From Plotosus lineatus (lineage: Eukaryota; Chordata; Actinopteri; Siluriformes; Plotosidae): DNA of 64,000 nt. The translations under genes and the position numbers were made by a program. The stretch covers positions 6,151,001-6,215,000 of the forward strand of contig CM045751.1 in the NCBI GenBank assembly GCA_024760905.1, written 5' to 3'. Below the pieces are notes generated by a model. It made no database searches. It was not told the origin of the DNA and saw only the letters and a program-made list of their open reading frames with translations. Positions within the stretch are counted from its first letter, which is position 1. Every line of letters starts with the position of its first letter. This document shows, one piece after another, positions 33,753 through 44,491 of the stretch.

Positions 33753-35063
33753 CCACGGCTATAGGACACACCACAGAATCCTATTCCTCACAAATCATCT
33801 CTGAATCAAAGCAAATCAAGATTAGAAAGGAAAAAAACTTAAGTCACACTCATGTGTCCTGTTTCGGTGATTATATACCCAGTGTATCTTCAGATTTTTG
33901 GTTTCGGTTGATCGGGGTGGAATTTAATCCGATCTTTGTGCTGTTCGAGTCCAAATTTGGTGTGTTTTGTTTTCGGAGATGTTTTTCTGCTCACCACGAC
34001 TGTAAACATTGACTATTTGTGTTACCATAGACTTCTGTTCAGCGCAAACTTCAACTTGAACAGATTCTGGTCATTCTTCACTGTTGTTCTCAAGAATCCA
34101 CTCCCTCTTCTAGAAATGATGCGAGATTTTTTTTTTTTTTTTTTTTTTGTATTTTTCTTTATTTCATATAGAGACTTCTAGTGTGTGGGAAAATTCCAGG
34201 TGATCCTTTGTTTCTGAAATGCGAATCATTTCACATAACTGTGGCCCCGAACGCTGTAAGGTACAAACATTTCCAGTGACACCTCTATATACCACTCCAG
34301 ACATGCATGAAGAAATCTCATAATTTTATGCCTTCTATACAAGTGCAGCAAGCATACTGCTAAGGTTAATGTGTACAACTCTCACCAGTCAACAGCTTGT
34401 CCAAATCTGTTTACTATAAAAAGTCATTATGTATTTGCCTTTTTGCCTCCATAGATGGAGTACTGCCTCAATTTCACCTCCTCCACTCACTGATTTAATT
34501 CTCCATTTTCCTTCCAAGTGGTTCGGCAAGTGGCCTGTCAGGATGCTCACTGCATAAAACTGAAGACAGGAGTGACTGCATGCAGCTGGCGTTTATTAAA
34601 ATATTGACTTTCATGAGACTGCCATTGTTTCTTTCTGTCATAGCCAAAGCACTTAAGGCAAGCATGTGCCATGATCAATGAGACAGAGAAAAGGCTGCTG
34701 TTAGCTCCTTGTCAGGATGGATGAAGCTCTTCAGTCGTCCATGTCCATTTCAATGTCTGGCCAAAGTAAGTCAAAACAACTGGACTTCTGTTATAGTCTT
34801 GAAGATTGTTTTCTCTCCACTCACAACTCATTCACTATGAACCAGTGTGTTCAAACTGATTCCCTGGGGATCTCCAGATGGACCGCTCATATTTTGCTCC
34901 GTCCAAATACAAGCAGCACGATGAACTAAACAAAAATACGCATGGACATTTGTACGGCTTGGACGATTGTGTAGGGAACTACAGACACTTGAACTTGTCA
35001 TTATGGTAGCTTGGATTTGCTGATGTCTAATGTTTCATGTTTATCTGTTCATTTGATATACAG
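33753..35063. other. Single-copy stretch, part may be conserved
   Basis: 34490-34720 (GCTGGCGTTTATTAAAATAT, GAGACTGCCATTGTTTCTTT, CATGTGCCATGATCAATGAG) has the look of a constrained non-coding element. A poly(T) lies near 34129-34148. No gene recognised. Confidence 0.35.
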
Positions 35064-35065
35064 TA

Positions 35066-35497
35066 CAGTGATCCCTCGCTATTTTGTGTGTCGGTTTCTG
35101 CGGCTTCAGTGCATCGCGGGTTTTTCAAAAATATTCATTAAAAAATAAAAAATAAAAAAAATAAAGGAAATTAAGGAAAAATAGGAAAAACGTTCAAGAG
35201 AACGCGGCAAAACCAGGCCAATTATGCAAAAACAGAAAAACTCAAACAAACAAAAACAAAAAAAAACACCGTATGCATTATTTTTGCATGTTTAATTGTT
35301 ATTATAAGCATTTATTGAATTATTCATTGAATTCATTATTATTTATTGAATATGCATTTATGGATATTATAGACACATATACATGTACGTATGCATCAGT
35401 GTGGGGGGGGGGGGTCGATCCTACTTTGCGGAAATCAATGGTCGCGTGGGGGGTGGGGTCTCGGTCCCCATCAACCTTGGAAAGTGAGGGATCCCTG
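35066..35497 (+). mobile_element. pogo/Tigger-type MITE, copy 5
   Basis: TA at 35064-35065 and 35498-35499 flank ends CAGTGATCCCTCGCT and AGTGAGGGATCCCTG. Complete, 432 bases, the cleanest short copy. Confidence 0.9.
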
Positions 35498-35499
35498 TA

Positions 35500-36123
35500 C
35501 TTCCAATACAGTCAAAGCAGGGATTAGAGTAAGAGTCCAGCAAGTGATTGCTCATAATTCCAAGATTAGAACTTATAGGATTCTGAAACTACCACGCCCA
35601 GCTCGTGGACATTGTCCAGTGAGATTAAGCTCATTGACTGTTCTCAAGCCTTTTGTGTAAAGGAGCTAACACATGCCATAAAAGTCAATCCAGTTCATTC
35701 AGTAATGAGATCATTGATCAATTTACATATTGAAGTTGCATACAAACCGACACTGTCCAATCACAGTCAAAGATAAACAAACAAATGGCAGAAAAAAACA
35801 TTTGATGTGGTTTGAATAAAGAAAAACTGGCTAATAGTGAATGTAGCACCTGTGTTTGGAATGCTAACTGTTCAGAAGAGGAATGTGATGATGGAAATTT
35901 TGACTGTGAGTTGTTTATTTATTTATTTATTTATTTTTGTAAATGCATTTTTTAATGAGTGTGTGTCACAGTTTCAGCCTACCTCTGCTGCTCTCTGAAC
36001 CCTTTCAGCATTTCCCAGCAACCCTGACACAATTGTCAGTCACATGACCAAGCACATGACTGTCACATGCTCATTTAGACTTGATGTGTGTCATATTATA
36101 CCAGTTCATACCATGTATTTATA

Positions 36124-36177
<54 letters not shown>

Positions 36178-36255
36178 TTTTGTTTGTTTTTCTCCTATGT
36201 TTGCTCTAATTTAGAGTGTAAATGTATGAGCTTTGCTTCCCTTCTTGCATCTGCT

Positions 36256-36294
<39 letters not shown>

Positions 36295-36383
36295 CTGTTT
36301 GCCTGATCGGTTTCCCTCTGCCTGTTCATACTTACAACGTTGTGTGTCTTGACTTTGTCTGTCTGGCTGACATCATTAAACCC
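35500..36383. other. Single-copy stretch with microsatellites
   Basis: Contains (TTTA)n near 35914-35935, (TA)n at about 36128-36169 and (CT)n at about 36259-36289. No gene recognised. Confidence 0.45.
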
Positions 36384-36396
36384 CTTTACAAAATGT

Positions 36397-36538
36397 CTTC
36401 TTCTTCTTTTCCTTTCGGCTTTTCCCTTCAGGGGTCGCCACAGCGAATCATCTGCCTCCATCTCACCCTGTCCTTTGCATCTTCTTCTCTTACACCAACG
36501 ACCTTCATGTCCTCCTTCACCACATCCATGAATCGTCT
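36397..36538 (-). mobile_element. RTE-clade LINE, very short 5'-truncated insertion with perfect TSD
   Basis: The 13-base duplication CTTTACAAAATGT lies at 36384-36396 and 36539-36551. Between them are 142 bases equal to the extreme 3' end of the RTE LINE (last ~25 codons, stop, CCGAAAGG end). A clear target-primed insertion product. Confidence 0.92.
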
Positions 36539-36551
36539 CTTTACAAAATGT

Positions 36552-36660
36552 ATATGATTAATTTCCTGTTTGTTCACTTTGTACCTCTGCATTATATTTT
36601 AATGTCTGTGAGGCTACAAGGCTTATCTTTGGTATTTTCACAGCAGTGATATTTCTTTCT
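36552..36660. other. Unassigned stretch
   Basis: Nothing recognised. Confidence 0.3.
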
Positions 36661-36661
36661 G

Positions 36662-36958
36662 AACAGCAAAGTAGCATAGTGGGTAGCACATCTGCCTAAC
36701 AGCAAGAAGGTCCTTGGTTTGGGTCCCGGACATGGTGAGAGTGCTTCTGTGTGGAGTTTGCATGACCCCGCCCCTATTTGCTTGCATGGGTTTTCTCTGA
36801 GTACTCTGATTTCATCCCGCACTCCAAAGACATGCACGTTAGGCAAAATATCTTGCCCCGCAATAGGCTGGTGAACTGTTCACTATCATCGCCCAGAGCT
36901 GGTTGAGATAGGCACCAGCCTCGTCTTGACTCTCATATTTTTTCAATCGACCAACTTT
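36662..36958 (+). repeat. SINE family B
   Basis: Head GCATAGTGGGTAGCACATCT, CAAGAAGGTCCTTGG, CACTCCAAAGACATGCACG and tail GTTGAGATAGGCACC. Confidence 0.8.
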
Positions 36959-36959
36959 A

Positions 36960-37655
36960 ATTTTATGACCAAGATTCACTGGTAGGTGAACCTGACCCCA
37001 ATATTCCGATATGATGGGCATGATGACTGGAGACTTGAACTTTCTCTTCCTCTACAGTGACATCCACCATTATAGTGATGTTGAAGACTGAATGAGGCGA
37101 TGCCAACTTTTTGTCATTGCCTTGTTTCCACAAATCAAGAGTCCTCCCTCCCAGTAGGCACCAAGGAAAGCCAAGAGCAGCATGCTGAAACGTGTCCCTC
37201 GCTGCTTCTTTCACTGTCTGCATAATAACCATCTATGCGGGGATTCTCTCTAAGAAAGAGAATTCCTGGTAAGTAGAGCAGCCAAGCTTCTCCAGAGACA
37301 GACAGAGACTCCAGCAGGAGAGGGGAAATCAAAAGTTAAATTATAAAAAGAAACAAAAAACAGCAGCGCCTTGCTGGTTTAATGATAATTTCAGGAACTG
37401 TTCAAAAGGATGCTCACACAATCACATAACAAGGGGCCGAGGAGGAAAGGCAGAATTATTTAATTACCTCCTACGAGTAATACACTTAACTTTTTTATGC
37501 CCTACTTTAATAAAGATCTCATTCAAGTTAAAATCATTTTATTTTTATATATACAGTATACATTTTTTTTTGTTTGTTTTTTTGCTATGTAATTATTCTC
37601 TCAAACATATTGGAAAATGACCATGTATGGATCTAATGTCCTCAGGGCATAGCAG
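36960..37655. other. Single-copy stretch, no gene recognised
   Basis: Frames of 60-90 residues run on the minus strand at 36963-37332 but have no recognisable domain, signal or splice pattern. Poly(T) near 37565. Confidence 0.35.
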
Positions 37656-37659
37656 AATA

Positions 37660-38045
37660 TTTAGGACCAACTATGTCTGCCTTTAGGCGCAGGAGGGACA
37701 GTTATAGCAGTGGCAAGTGTACCATGGGCCAAAAGTGGCCTAAGTTTAAGCAGCCACATTGAAGGCCTTTGTGGTATTCGGAACCCGAGCCAAAAACGTC
37801 TCAAATGCACCCAACCATATCTAATGCCTGTGTTGCATTTCAATTTTCGGCCAAAAATGGCCCAAGTGTAAGTTCTGCTCCATATCATGCCTGAAATATG
37901 GTCTCATCAAGGCTGAGTTGTGGCTGTGTTCTGGCAGCCAGATCCGGATGAGTTCATAGCCGTCATTCCGAGGCAGTATGTGGGCCAGATGAAAATGAGA
38001 GGTATGGGCCAACACTGGACCATCATTCATTTAGTGGGCCATCAT
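37660..38045. repeat. GGCC/TGGGCCA-rich degenerate repeat
   Basis: TGGGCCAAAAGTGGCC, GGCCAAAAATGGCCC, GTGGGCCAGATG, ATGGGCCAACACTGG and GTGGGCCATCAT recur at irregular spacing. It resembles the TGGGCCA-rich repeats common in fish. Many words are self-complementary. Unit structure is not clear. Confidence 0.5.
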
Positions 38046-38474
38046 ACAACTGACTGTCAGGAAGATTTTAAAATGGCTTTACAGAGCTGTTAATCAGGTA
38101 AAAAAAAAAAAACAAGTCTGAACTCGGAAGAATTCCTTTATTTATTAAGTAGATCCGAATTTTGCTGATTTAACATTTCAGTCATCGACAATGTGTGGAC
38201 AAATTAAACTCTATACCGGCATAAAACTGTGGGGAGGACTGACCTGGGAATACAGTGATCCCTCGCTACTTCGTACTTCAGTTTCTGTGGCTTCAGTGCA
38301 TCGCGGGTTTTTCAAAAATATTCATCGGAAAATGTAAAAAATAAGGAAATTAAGGAAAAATATGGGAAAAGTTAAGGAAAATGCCGCAAAACAAGGCCAA
38401 TTATGCAAAAAAAAAAAAAAAAAAAAAAACCCAAATAAACAAAAACAAAAAACAACCCAAAACCCTCCCATCAA

Positions 38475-38820
38475 GGGGCAGTGGTGCTCTAGTGGTTTAG
38501 GGTGCTGGATCACTGATCCTAAGGTTGGGGGTTCGAATCCCACTCTCCACAAGGTTGTCACTGCCCCCCCCAGTGCAGCTAACTGGGTTATCAAAGGCTG
38601 GCTGTGTCTGTCACTGTCTATGGTGTGAGGCATGTAAAAGAACCATTGCTGACTTTCGACAAGAGTAGCTGCAAAGCCGTCAGCGTGTTTCCGACCTGCG
38701 ATGGCCTGGCGAACTGTCCAGAGTGTACTCTGCCCTCGCCCAGAGTAGGCTGGGATGGGTGCCAGCCTCCCCGCGACCCGAATTAGGATTAAGCGGTTAC
38801 AGAAAATGAACTGAACTGGA
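38475..38820 (+). repeat. SINE family A with AATTAGG-type tail, nested
   Basis: Full-length: A-box region GGTGCTCTAGTGG, B-box GGTTCGAATCC, body and tail GAATTAGGATTAAGCGG. Flanks CCCTCCCATCAA and CCCCCCCAACAA look like a diverged 12-base duplication of MITE sequence. Confidence 0.9.
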
Positions 38821-38862
38821 CCCCCCCAACAAAGCTACTTACATTTTTATGTGAGGTGCACA

Positions 38863-38910
<48 letters not shown>
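38863..38910. repeat. (TG)n microsatellite
   Basis: TG run inside the MITE, where other copies have short CA/TG-rich sequence. Confidence 0.95.
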
Positions 38911-38913
<3 letters not shown>

Positions 38914-39191
38914 TTATATTTTATTTACATCTTATGCATCATTTTTGAATGTTTAATTGTTATTATAAGCATTGATAGTGTTGAATATGTATTTATTGAT
39001 ATTATATACACATATATATGTACATATACGTCAGTCAGGAGGTTGATCCTACTTCGTGGAAATTTGGCATTCGCGGAGGGTCTCGGTCCCCATTAACCGC
39101 AGAAAGTGAGGGATCCCTGTACTGGAGCTGTAAGACATCAATACTGCCGACTGCACTGCAATGACACCCCAGTTAATTACTATCTACATTT

Positions 39192-39258
39192 CCGAAATAA
39201 AATATGCTTTATATATATATATATATATATAAAAAGCATATTTTATTTCGGAAATATA
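39192..39258. repeat. Perfect inverted repeat around (TA)n
   Basis: TTTCCGAAATAAAATATGCT and its exact complement flank a short (AT)n loop. A long (TA)n (39275-39375) follows. Confidence 0.9.
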
Positions 39259-39265
39259 TATATAT

Positions 39266-39842
<577 letters not shown>

Positions 39843-40022
39843 AATTCATTTATTTTCTAAAGCACTCAATAAGAATTCAGGCCACGGGGAGGCTAGTGTC
39901 TATCTCAGTCGACTCTGGGTGGGGCACACCCTGAACAGCTTGCTAGGCCACTGCAGGATCAGCACACCCGACCATTAACACTTAAACCTATGGGCAATTT
40001 AGAACAGTTAATTAGCCTACTT
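39843..40022 (-). repeat. SINE family B, 3' half
   Basis: Inverted tail and middle (GGCAATTTAGAACAGTTAAT), interrupted by a family A SINE at 40023. Confidence 0.7.
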
Positions 40023-40206
40023 TGCAGTGGTGGCCTGGTGGTATAGGGCGCTGGCTCGCTAATCCTAAGGTTGGAGGTTCAAGTCCAACTCTCCACAAGG
40101 TTGTCACTGTCCCCCCAGTGCAGCTAACTGGGTTATCAAAGGCCGGCCATGTCTCTCACTGTCTATGGTGAGAGGTTCATGTAAAAGAACCATTGCTAAC
40201 TTTTTT
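40023..40206 (+). repeat. SINE family A, head and body only
   Basis: Complete tRNA-like head (GGTGGCCTGGTGGTATAGGG, GGTTCAAGTCC) and body, but it stops at CATTGCTAAC followed by poly(T). Neither of the two tail types is present. Confidence 0.8.
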
Positions 40207-40229
40207 TTTTTTTTTTTACTTTTTTTTTT

Positions 40230-40565
40230 TTATCAAACAAATCATCATTAAGATGACTCATCCGTCACAGTCGCTAGGGAAGTTGGAGCCAATCCCAAGG
40301 TACGATGTTGGGTCCACCCTCATTACGTCAATAATGCAGATATATAACCAATCCCACACGCATTCACACCCGTAAACAATTTAGCGTTCCCTTTTGAGCT
40401 ATACATGTTTGGATTGTGGGAGGAAACTGGAGCACCCAGAGGAAGCTCATGCAAGCCCAGGGAGAACATGCAATTTCCACACAAAGACTCCAAACCGCCA
40501 GCAAGTTTGAAATCAGAATCCACTGGCTGCAGTGTGAATAAATTAGCAAATGCGCCACCATGATA
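40230..40565 (-). repeat. SINE family B, diverged
   Basis: GTTTGGATTGTGGGAGGAAAC, GGAGAACATGCAATTTCC and a degraded head. Possibly the remainder of the copy at 39843-40022. Confidence 0.6.
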
Positions 40566-40734
40566 AATAACAATAATCATCACATTCTTCAAAAATATTC
40601 ATGCATTGCTTCATTTTTATCAACAGCTTTCATTCTGTCAGAATCACAATGAATCCGGTCGGTGCGTTGTCTCATGAACTGGAATATACCAAGGTTACCA
40701 TTCACGTCAATGTTCACACACGCTGACGCACCTT

Positions 40735-40905
40735 GCATTGAGAATTAGGTTACTAGGTTATTAAGTTATGGTATCCATTCTACCCTCCATTTTTTGGAAG
40801 GCAGGAGGAAACCAGAGAACCTAAAGGAAACCCTGGGAGAACATGTGACACCTCGCACAGATCGTAACCTGAGCACAGGATTGAATCAGGAACCCTGGAG
40901 CAGTA
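40735..40905 (-). repeat. SINE family B fragment
   Basis: AGGAGGAAACCAGAGAACC, GGGAGAACATGTGACACC and inverted head GAATCAGGAACCC. Confidence 0.55.
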
Positions 40906-41190
40906 AGGCAAAAAAAAATTAAATAAACTTCCCCACTGTACCCAAGAGTATACGATTCCAGTCTAATGTATTCACATTCATATTCAGGATTTTTCTTCTT
41001 CTGTAGTTTACTTGTGCTACTTGTAAGGCACAGCTGTACAGAATGGACATTAAATAAGAAAACAAATATTTAAAAAGTGTTTCATGAAATATTCAATATT
41101 GTATTTCTATTTACGGATATGACTTTAAGTCAAATAAAATAATGTATAATTGGGTATAATCAATAAATCCTGGTTGCATCATGTTTGGCT
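40906..41190. other. Unassigned AT-rich stretch
   Basis: Nothing recognised. Confidence 0.3.
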
Positions 41191-41192
41191 TT

Positions 41193-41478
41193 GGGGGCGG
41201 CTGTAGCTTCAAGGATAGAGAAGCAGCTTTGAGGCAAAAGGTTGCTGGTTCGATTCTCGAACCAGCAGGAAAAGGGTGATGTTGGGGGAGTGAGCACCAC
41301 CTTCCCTTCCTCTACATTAGTGGCTGAAGTGTCCTTGTGAAAGGCACCTAACCCCCAACTGCTCTCCAGGTGCCCCACTGTGTGTGTGTGTGTGTGTGTG
41401 TTTGTTCATTTTGCATCTGTTAAATGCAAAGGAAACCGTCCCCCTTGTGGGATTAATACCATACTGTATATGAAAATA
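41193..41478 (+). repeat. SINE family D
   Basis: GGCGGCTGTAGCTTCAAGG, B-box TGGTTCGATTCTC, TGGCTGAAGTGTCCTTGTG, CCCCAACTGCTC and a (TG)n at 41381-41402, then GGGATTAATACC. A common fish tRNA-derived SINE type. Confidence 0.8.
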
Positions 41479-41529
41479 AAAAAGCAATTGAAAATTTAAA
41501 TTATCTGGCACAGTGACATTGTAGTTTTT

Positions 41530-42003
41530 GGAAGTTCTACCAAGCAGAAGGTCTAGAGCAGGGGTCACCAATCTTATCCACAAAGGGCCGGTGTAGGTGC
41601 AGGTTTTCATGTCAACCAAACAGTAGCCACACCTTTCACCCATTTCCACCAATCACAGATCATCAAAAGATAAGAACAAAACTACAGTAGATTGGACATT
41701 ACTGTCTCAATTCTGAAGTCGGGCCATCTTGGTGAGGTCACCTTGCTTTAAGTCTTAAAACAAGGTGATCTCACCAAGATGGTCCCACTTCAGAATTGAA
41801 ACAGTAATGTCCAATCTATTTTTTTTTCTCCACTAAGATTGAAGACCCCTAGCCTAGAGGAAGACCAAAGAGGAGATTTATGGATGTGGTGAAGGAGGAC
41901 ACAAAGGTAGTTGGTGTCAGAGAAGAAGATGCAGAGGATAGGGTGAGATGGAGGCAGATGATTCGCTGTGGCGACCCCTGAAGGGAACAGCCGAAAGGAA
42001 AAG
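41530..42003 (+). mobile_element. RTE-clade LINE 3' fragment, interrupted by hAT
   Basis: The plus strand reads the last part of the RTE ORF (FMDVVKEDTKVVGV, RWRQMIRCGDP, stop) and the end CAGCCGAAAGGAAAAG. Codons upstream (TACCAAGCAGAAGG) lie left of the hAT element. With the hAT removed, the reading continues across one copy of the 8-base duplication. Confidence 0.88.
41559..41851. mobile_element. hAT foldback element inserted in the LINE
   Basis: Ends CAGGGGTCACCAATCTTA and, inverted, TAGGGGTCTTCAATCTTA; duplications GTCTAGAG (41551-41558) and GCCTAGAG (41852-41859). Inside, 41688-41748 and 41758-41818 form a long inverted repeat. 293 bases, no coding capacity. Confidence 0.9.
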
Positions 42004-42034
42004 AAGTGGCACAGTAATTACAGCACATCACAAC

Positions 42035-42079
42035 AAAACATACATAGCAAGCTGATTGGCTGTTCCAAATTGTCCTAGG

Positions 42080-42149
<70 letters not shown>

Positions 42150-42245
42150 GGCCTTGCAATGATCTGATGAACTGTTCAGGGTGTACCCTGCCTTAGCCCA
42201 GAGCAGTCTAAGATCGGTGCCAGCTTAGAAAATGAAGGAATGAAT
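42035..42245 (+). repeat. SINE family B, 3' part with expanded (TG)n
   Basis: GCTGATTGGCTGTTCCAAAT, then (TG)n at about 42088-42147 replacing the short TGTGTG of the family, then TTGGCCTTGCAATGATCTG and AATGAAGGAATGAATG. Confidence 0.8.
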
Positions 42246-42298
42246 GAAGTTATCAGGCTGATCACGATGTATATAATCACTATCCAATGATTAACCAT

Positions 42299-42338
<40 letters not shown>

Positions 42339-43265
42339 CTCACCCAGTCTCTGACTTTTCTGCCCCATACACAGCAGACCGCAATGTGCTGTGATGTTCT
42401 GAATTTTTCCTCTCATAGCCCGCATTAACAGTTTGAGTAGTTTGTACTCGCCTTCATGTCCCATGTGCATCAATGAGCCTTTGTGACTCATGACCCTCTT
42501 GCCAATGCACCGATTGTCCTTCCTTGGACCACCCACCTTTGGTAAGGTACTGAGCACTGCTTTCCCGGAACCTGCTTTTTTTTTTTTTGCAGACAACTAA
42601 ACCCAGTCGTTTAACCATTGCAATCTGGCGCTTGTCGAAGTCACAATTTTCGACGGATTAACTGCCATACTGTTTCATGGGCGGTTAAAAATATATTACT
42701 GTACCTAACATTTTATGAAATATTCACTGAATTATGGTTAGTGCACATGGACTCTATCTGATGGGGGGGGATTGTACGTATTTATATTTTCACACTGAGA
42801 TACTCCGACAGTCTCAAGCGTGTACAATCTGTCCTGTCTTCAGAAGCAACCTTAAGCTGTTGATGGAGATGATGGAACATACCTCCACTTCTTGGTGACC
42901 TTGTTAAGATGTAAAGCGTGCCAGCTGGCCTGCAGCGCCTACTCTTACATACAGTATTTGACATCATAATCTGTCTTATCAATTTTCCATCCAGGATGGT
43001 GGTGTAACAAAAGCACTCAAAAGATCCTTATGGCTGGCGTGTTATCTGATCCCATCAATTACTGTCAACACTTCTGTCCAGCCCGTCTTATGTCTCTCTT
43101 TGTCATCTTCGGAGATAAGGTGTCACATCTGCAATCGAGGGGGCCATTAAAGCGCACAATCCTTCCTCACTCATGCCACAGAGACCAGGTGAGATGCTTG
43201 CCCTTTCACAAGAGGTTATATCACCACTCTTGAGTAATTGTAAATGAAACCTTTCACAAGGTCGG
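42246..43265. other. Low-copy stretch with (CAA)n; part may be conserved
   Basis: (CAA)n at 42299-42338 and poly(T) near 42579. 43035-43175 (GCGTGTTATCTGATCCCATC, AATTACTGTCAACACTTCTG, GGCCATTAAAGCGCAC) looks strongly constrained. No gene recognised. Confidence 0.4.
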
Positions 43266-43267
43266 AA

Positions 43268-43630
43268 AAGCTGGCACGGGTTAGCTAGCGCTTGTGGTTA
43301 GCGTGTCAACCACACAGCAAGAAAGCCCTAGGTTCGAGTCCCAGACTCAGCTCAAGTGTTTCTTTGTGGCACTTGCATGTTCCCTCGGTGCATGCATGGG
43401 AGTCCTCCAGGTACGTACTCTGGGTTCCTCCCACAGTCTAAACACATGCAAATTAGGCTAACTGGCTGTTTCAAATTGCCCCAGAGTGTGAACAGCTGTG
43501 TGCGTTAGCCCTGCACTGGTCTACAGAGCTGTTCATCGTGTAGCCCACCTTCAACCAATGTTGGCTGAGATAAGTTTCCTTCCTTCCGTTGACACTAATG
43601 GGATTAAGCGGTTTGGCAAGTGTATGAGCG
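43268..43630 (+). repeat. SINE family B, full length
   Basis: Head GTGGTTAGCGTGTCAACC, B-box GGTTCGAGTCCC, CCCACAGTCTAAACACATGC, GTTTCAAATTGCCCC and tail AATGGGATTAAGCGG. Confidence 0.85.
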
Positions 43631-43727
43631 TTCATTGTCCTCTAGGTTTGGTTTCCGAAAGGCTGTCAAACATCATCGAGAAACTTCGTGTTTGAAGTTT
43701 GGTTTACAGTTCCGGATCCTTTTGCAT

Positions 43728-43805
43728 TACATTTACATTTTCTCCTTTGGCTGACACTTTTATCCAAACGAAATTTACCCAAGGTTTAAGGGTCAAGGTA
43801 CTGGG
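43728..43805 (-). repeat. Fish repeat end (GCATTTGGCAGA type), fragment
   Basis: ACATTTACATTTTCTCCTTT and GACACTTTTATCCAAACG match the 3' end seen, inverted, in family E. Confidence 0.6.
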
Positions 43806-43937
43806 ATTTGCATTCCTTTGCAATTTGTAGGCAAATACGATAACCACGGAGATATTAGTCTCTGACTGGCCCATGCTGAAGACCTTCAGCTTTAAAACAA
43901 ACTTCGTCATGAGTCAAAACCAAAATTCAAAGCTCCG

Positions 43938-44003
43938 ATACATTTACATTTCCAGCATTTAGCAGACACTTTTATCCAAAGCGACTTACAGAAGCGCTTT
44001 AAA
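43938..44003 (-). repeat. Fish repeat end (GCATTTAGCAGA type), fragment
   Basis: ACATTTACATTTCCAGCATT and CACTTTTATCCAAAGCGAC. A second fragment of the same kind as at 43728. Confidence 0.65.
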
Positions 44004-44142
44004 TTCCATCAGTGAATATTCTTAATATACTGGTTCGTTATTTACTGTACTGTATAGTGTTCATGTGACATGCGTCAAAATGCAAAGGTTTCAATGACAG
44101 GTATACAACTATAAAGGTGTGCAGGACTCCTGAATGGGTGGC

Positions 44143-44402
44143 AGGGTGGCTTAGCGGTTAACACGTTCGCTTCTCAGCTAGAATGTCTAGGATTTAAGTT
44201 CCAGGCTTGCCAAGGCCATTTCTTTGTGGATTTTGTATGTTGTCCTTGTGCTTGTATGGGTTTCCGGTGGGTACAGATTAGGCTACGTGGCGGTTCTAAA
44301 GTGTCTTTAGGTTTAAGTGTGAATGGTTATTGGCGCGGCAATGAGCCTCCCCGTGACCCTAGTAGGATTAAACGGTTCAGCAAAAGACTGAATGGATGAA
44401 CT
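44143..44402 (+). repeat. SINE family B, shortened
   Basis: GGCTTAGCGGTTAACACGTT head, then GTATGGGTTTCCGGTGG and tail CTAGTAGGATTAAACGG. The central CACAGTCCAAAGACATG segment is deleted. Confidence 0.75.
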
Positions 44403-44491
44403 AAACCCTGAATGAGTTGGCGAACAGACGTCTTCAGCTACACTGTGTTTACTTTTGTTCAGGGTCCACACAGCTCACCTGACTGGCCTGT

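Larger units (their letters stand above)
38253..39119 (+). mobile_element. pogo/Tigger-type MITE, copy 6, interrupted by SINE A
   Basis: TA at 38251-38252 and 39120-39121 flank the standard ends. Family A SINE occupies 38475-38820. Without the SINE, the copy is about 520 bases, like its relatives. Confidence 0.9.

Noticed and set aside
36963..37332. Minus-strand frames of 65-89 residues as possible exon
   Set aside because: Two overlapping frames in different phases with no recognised motif; nothing supports splicing or conservation from sequence alone.
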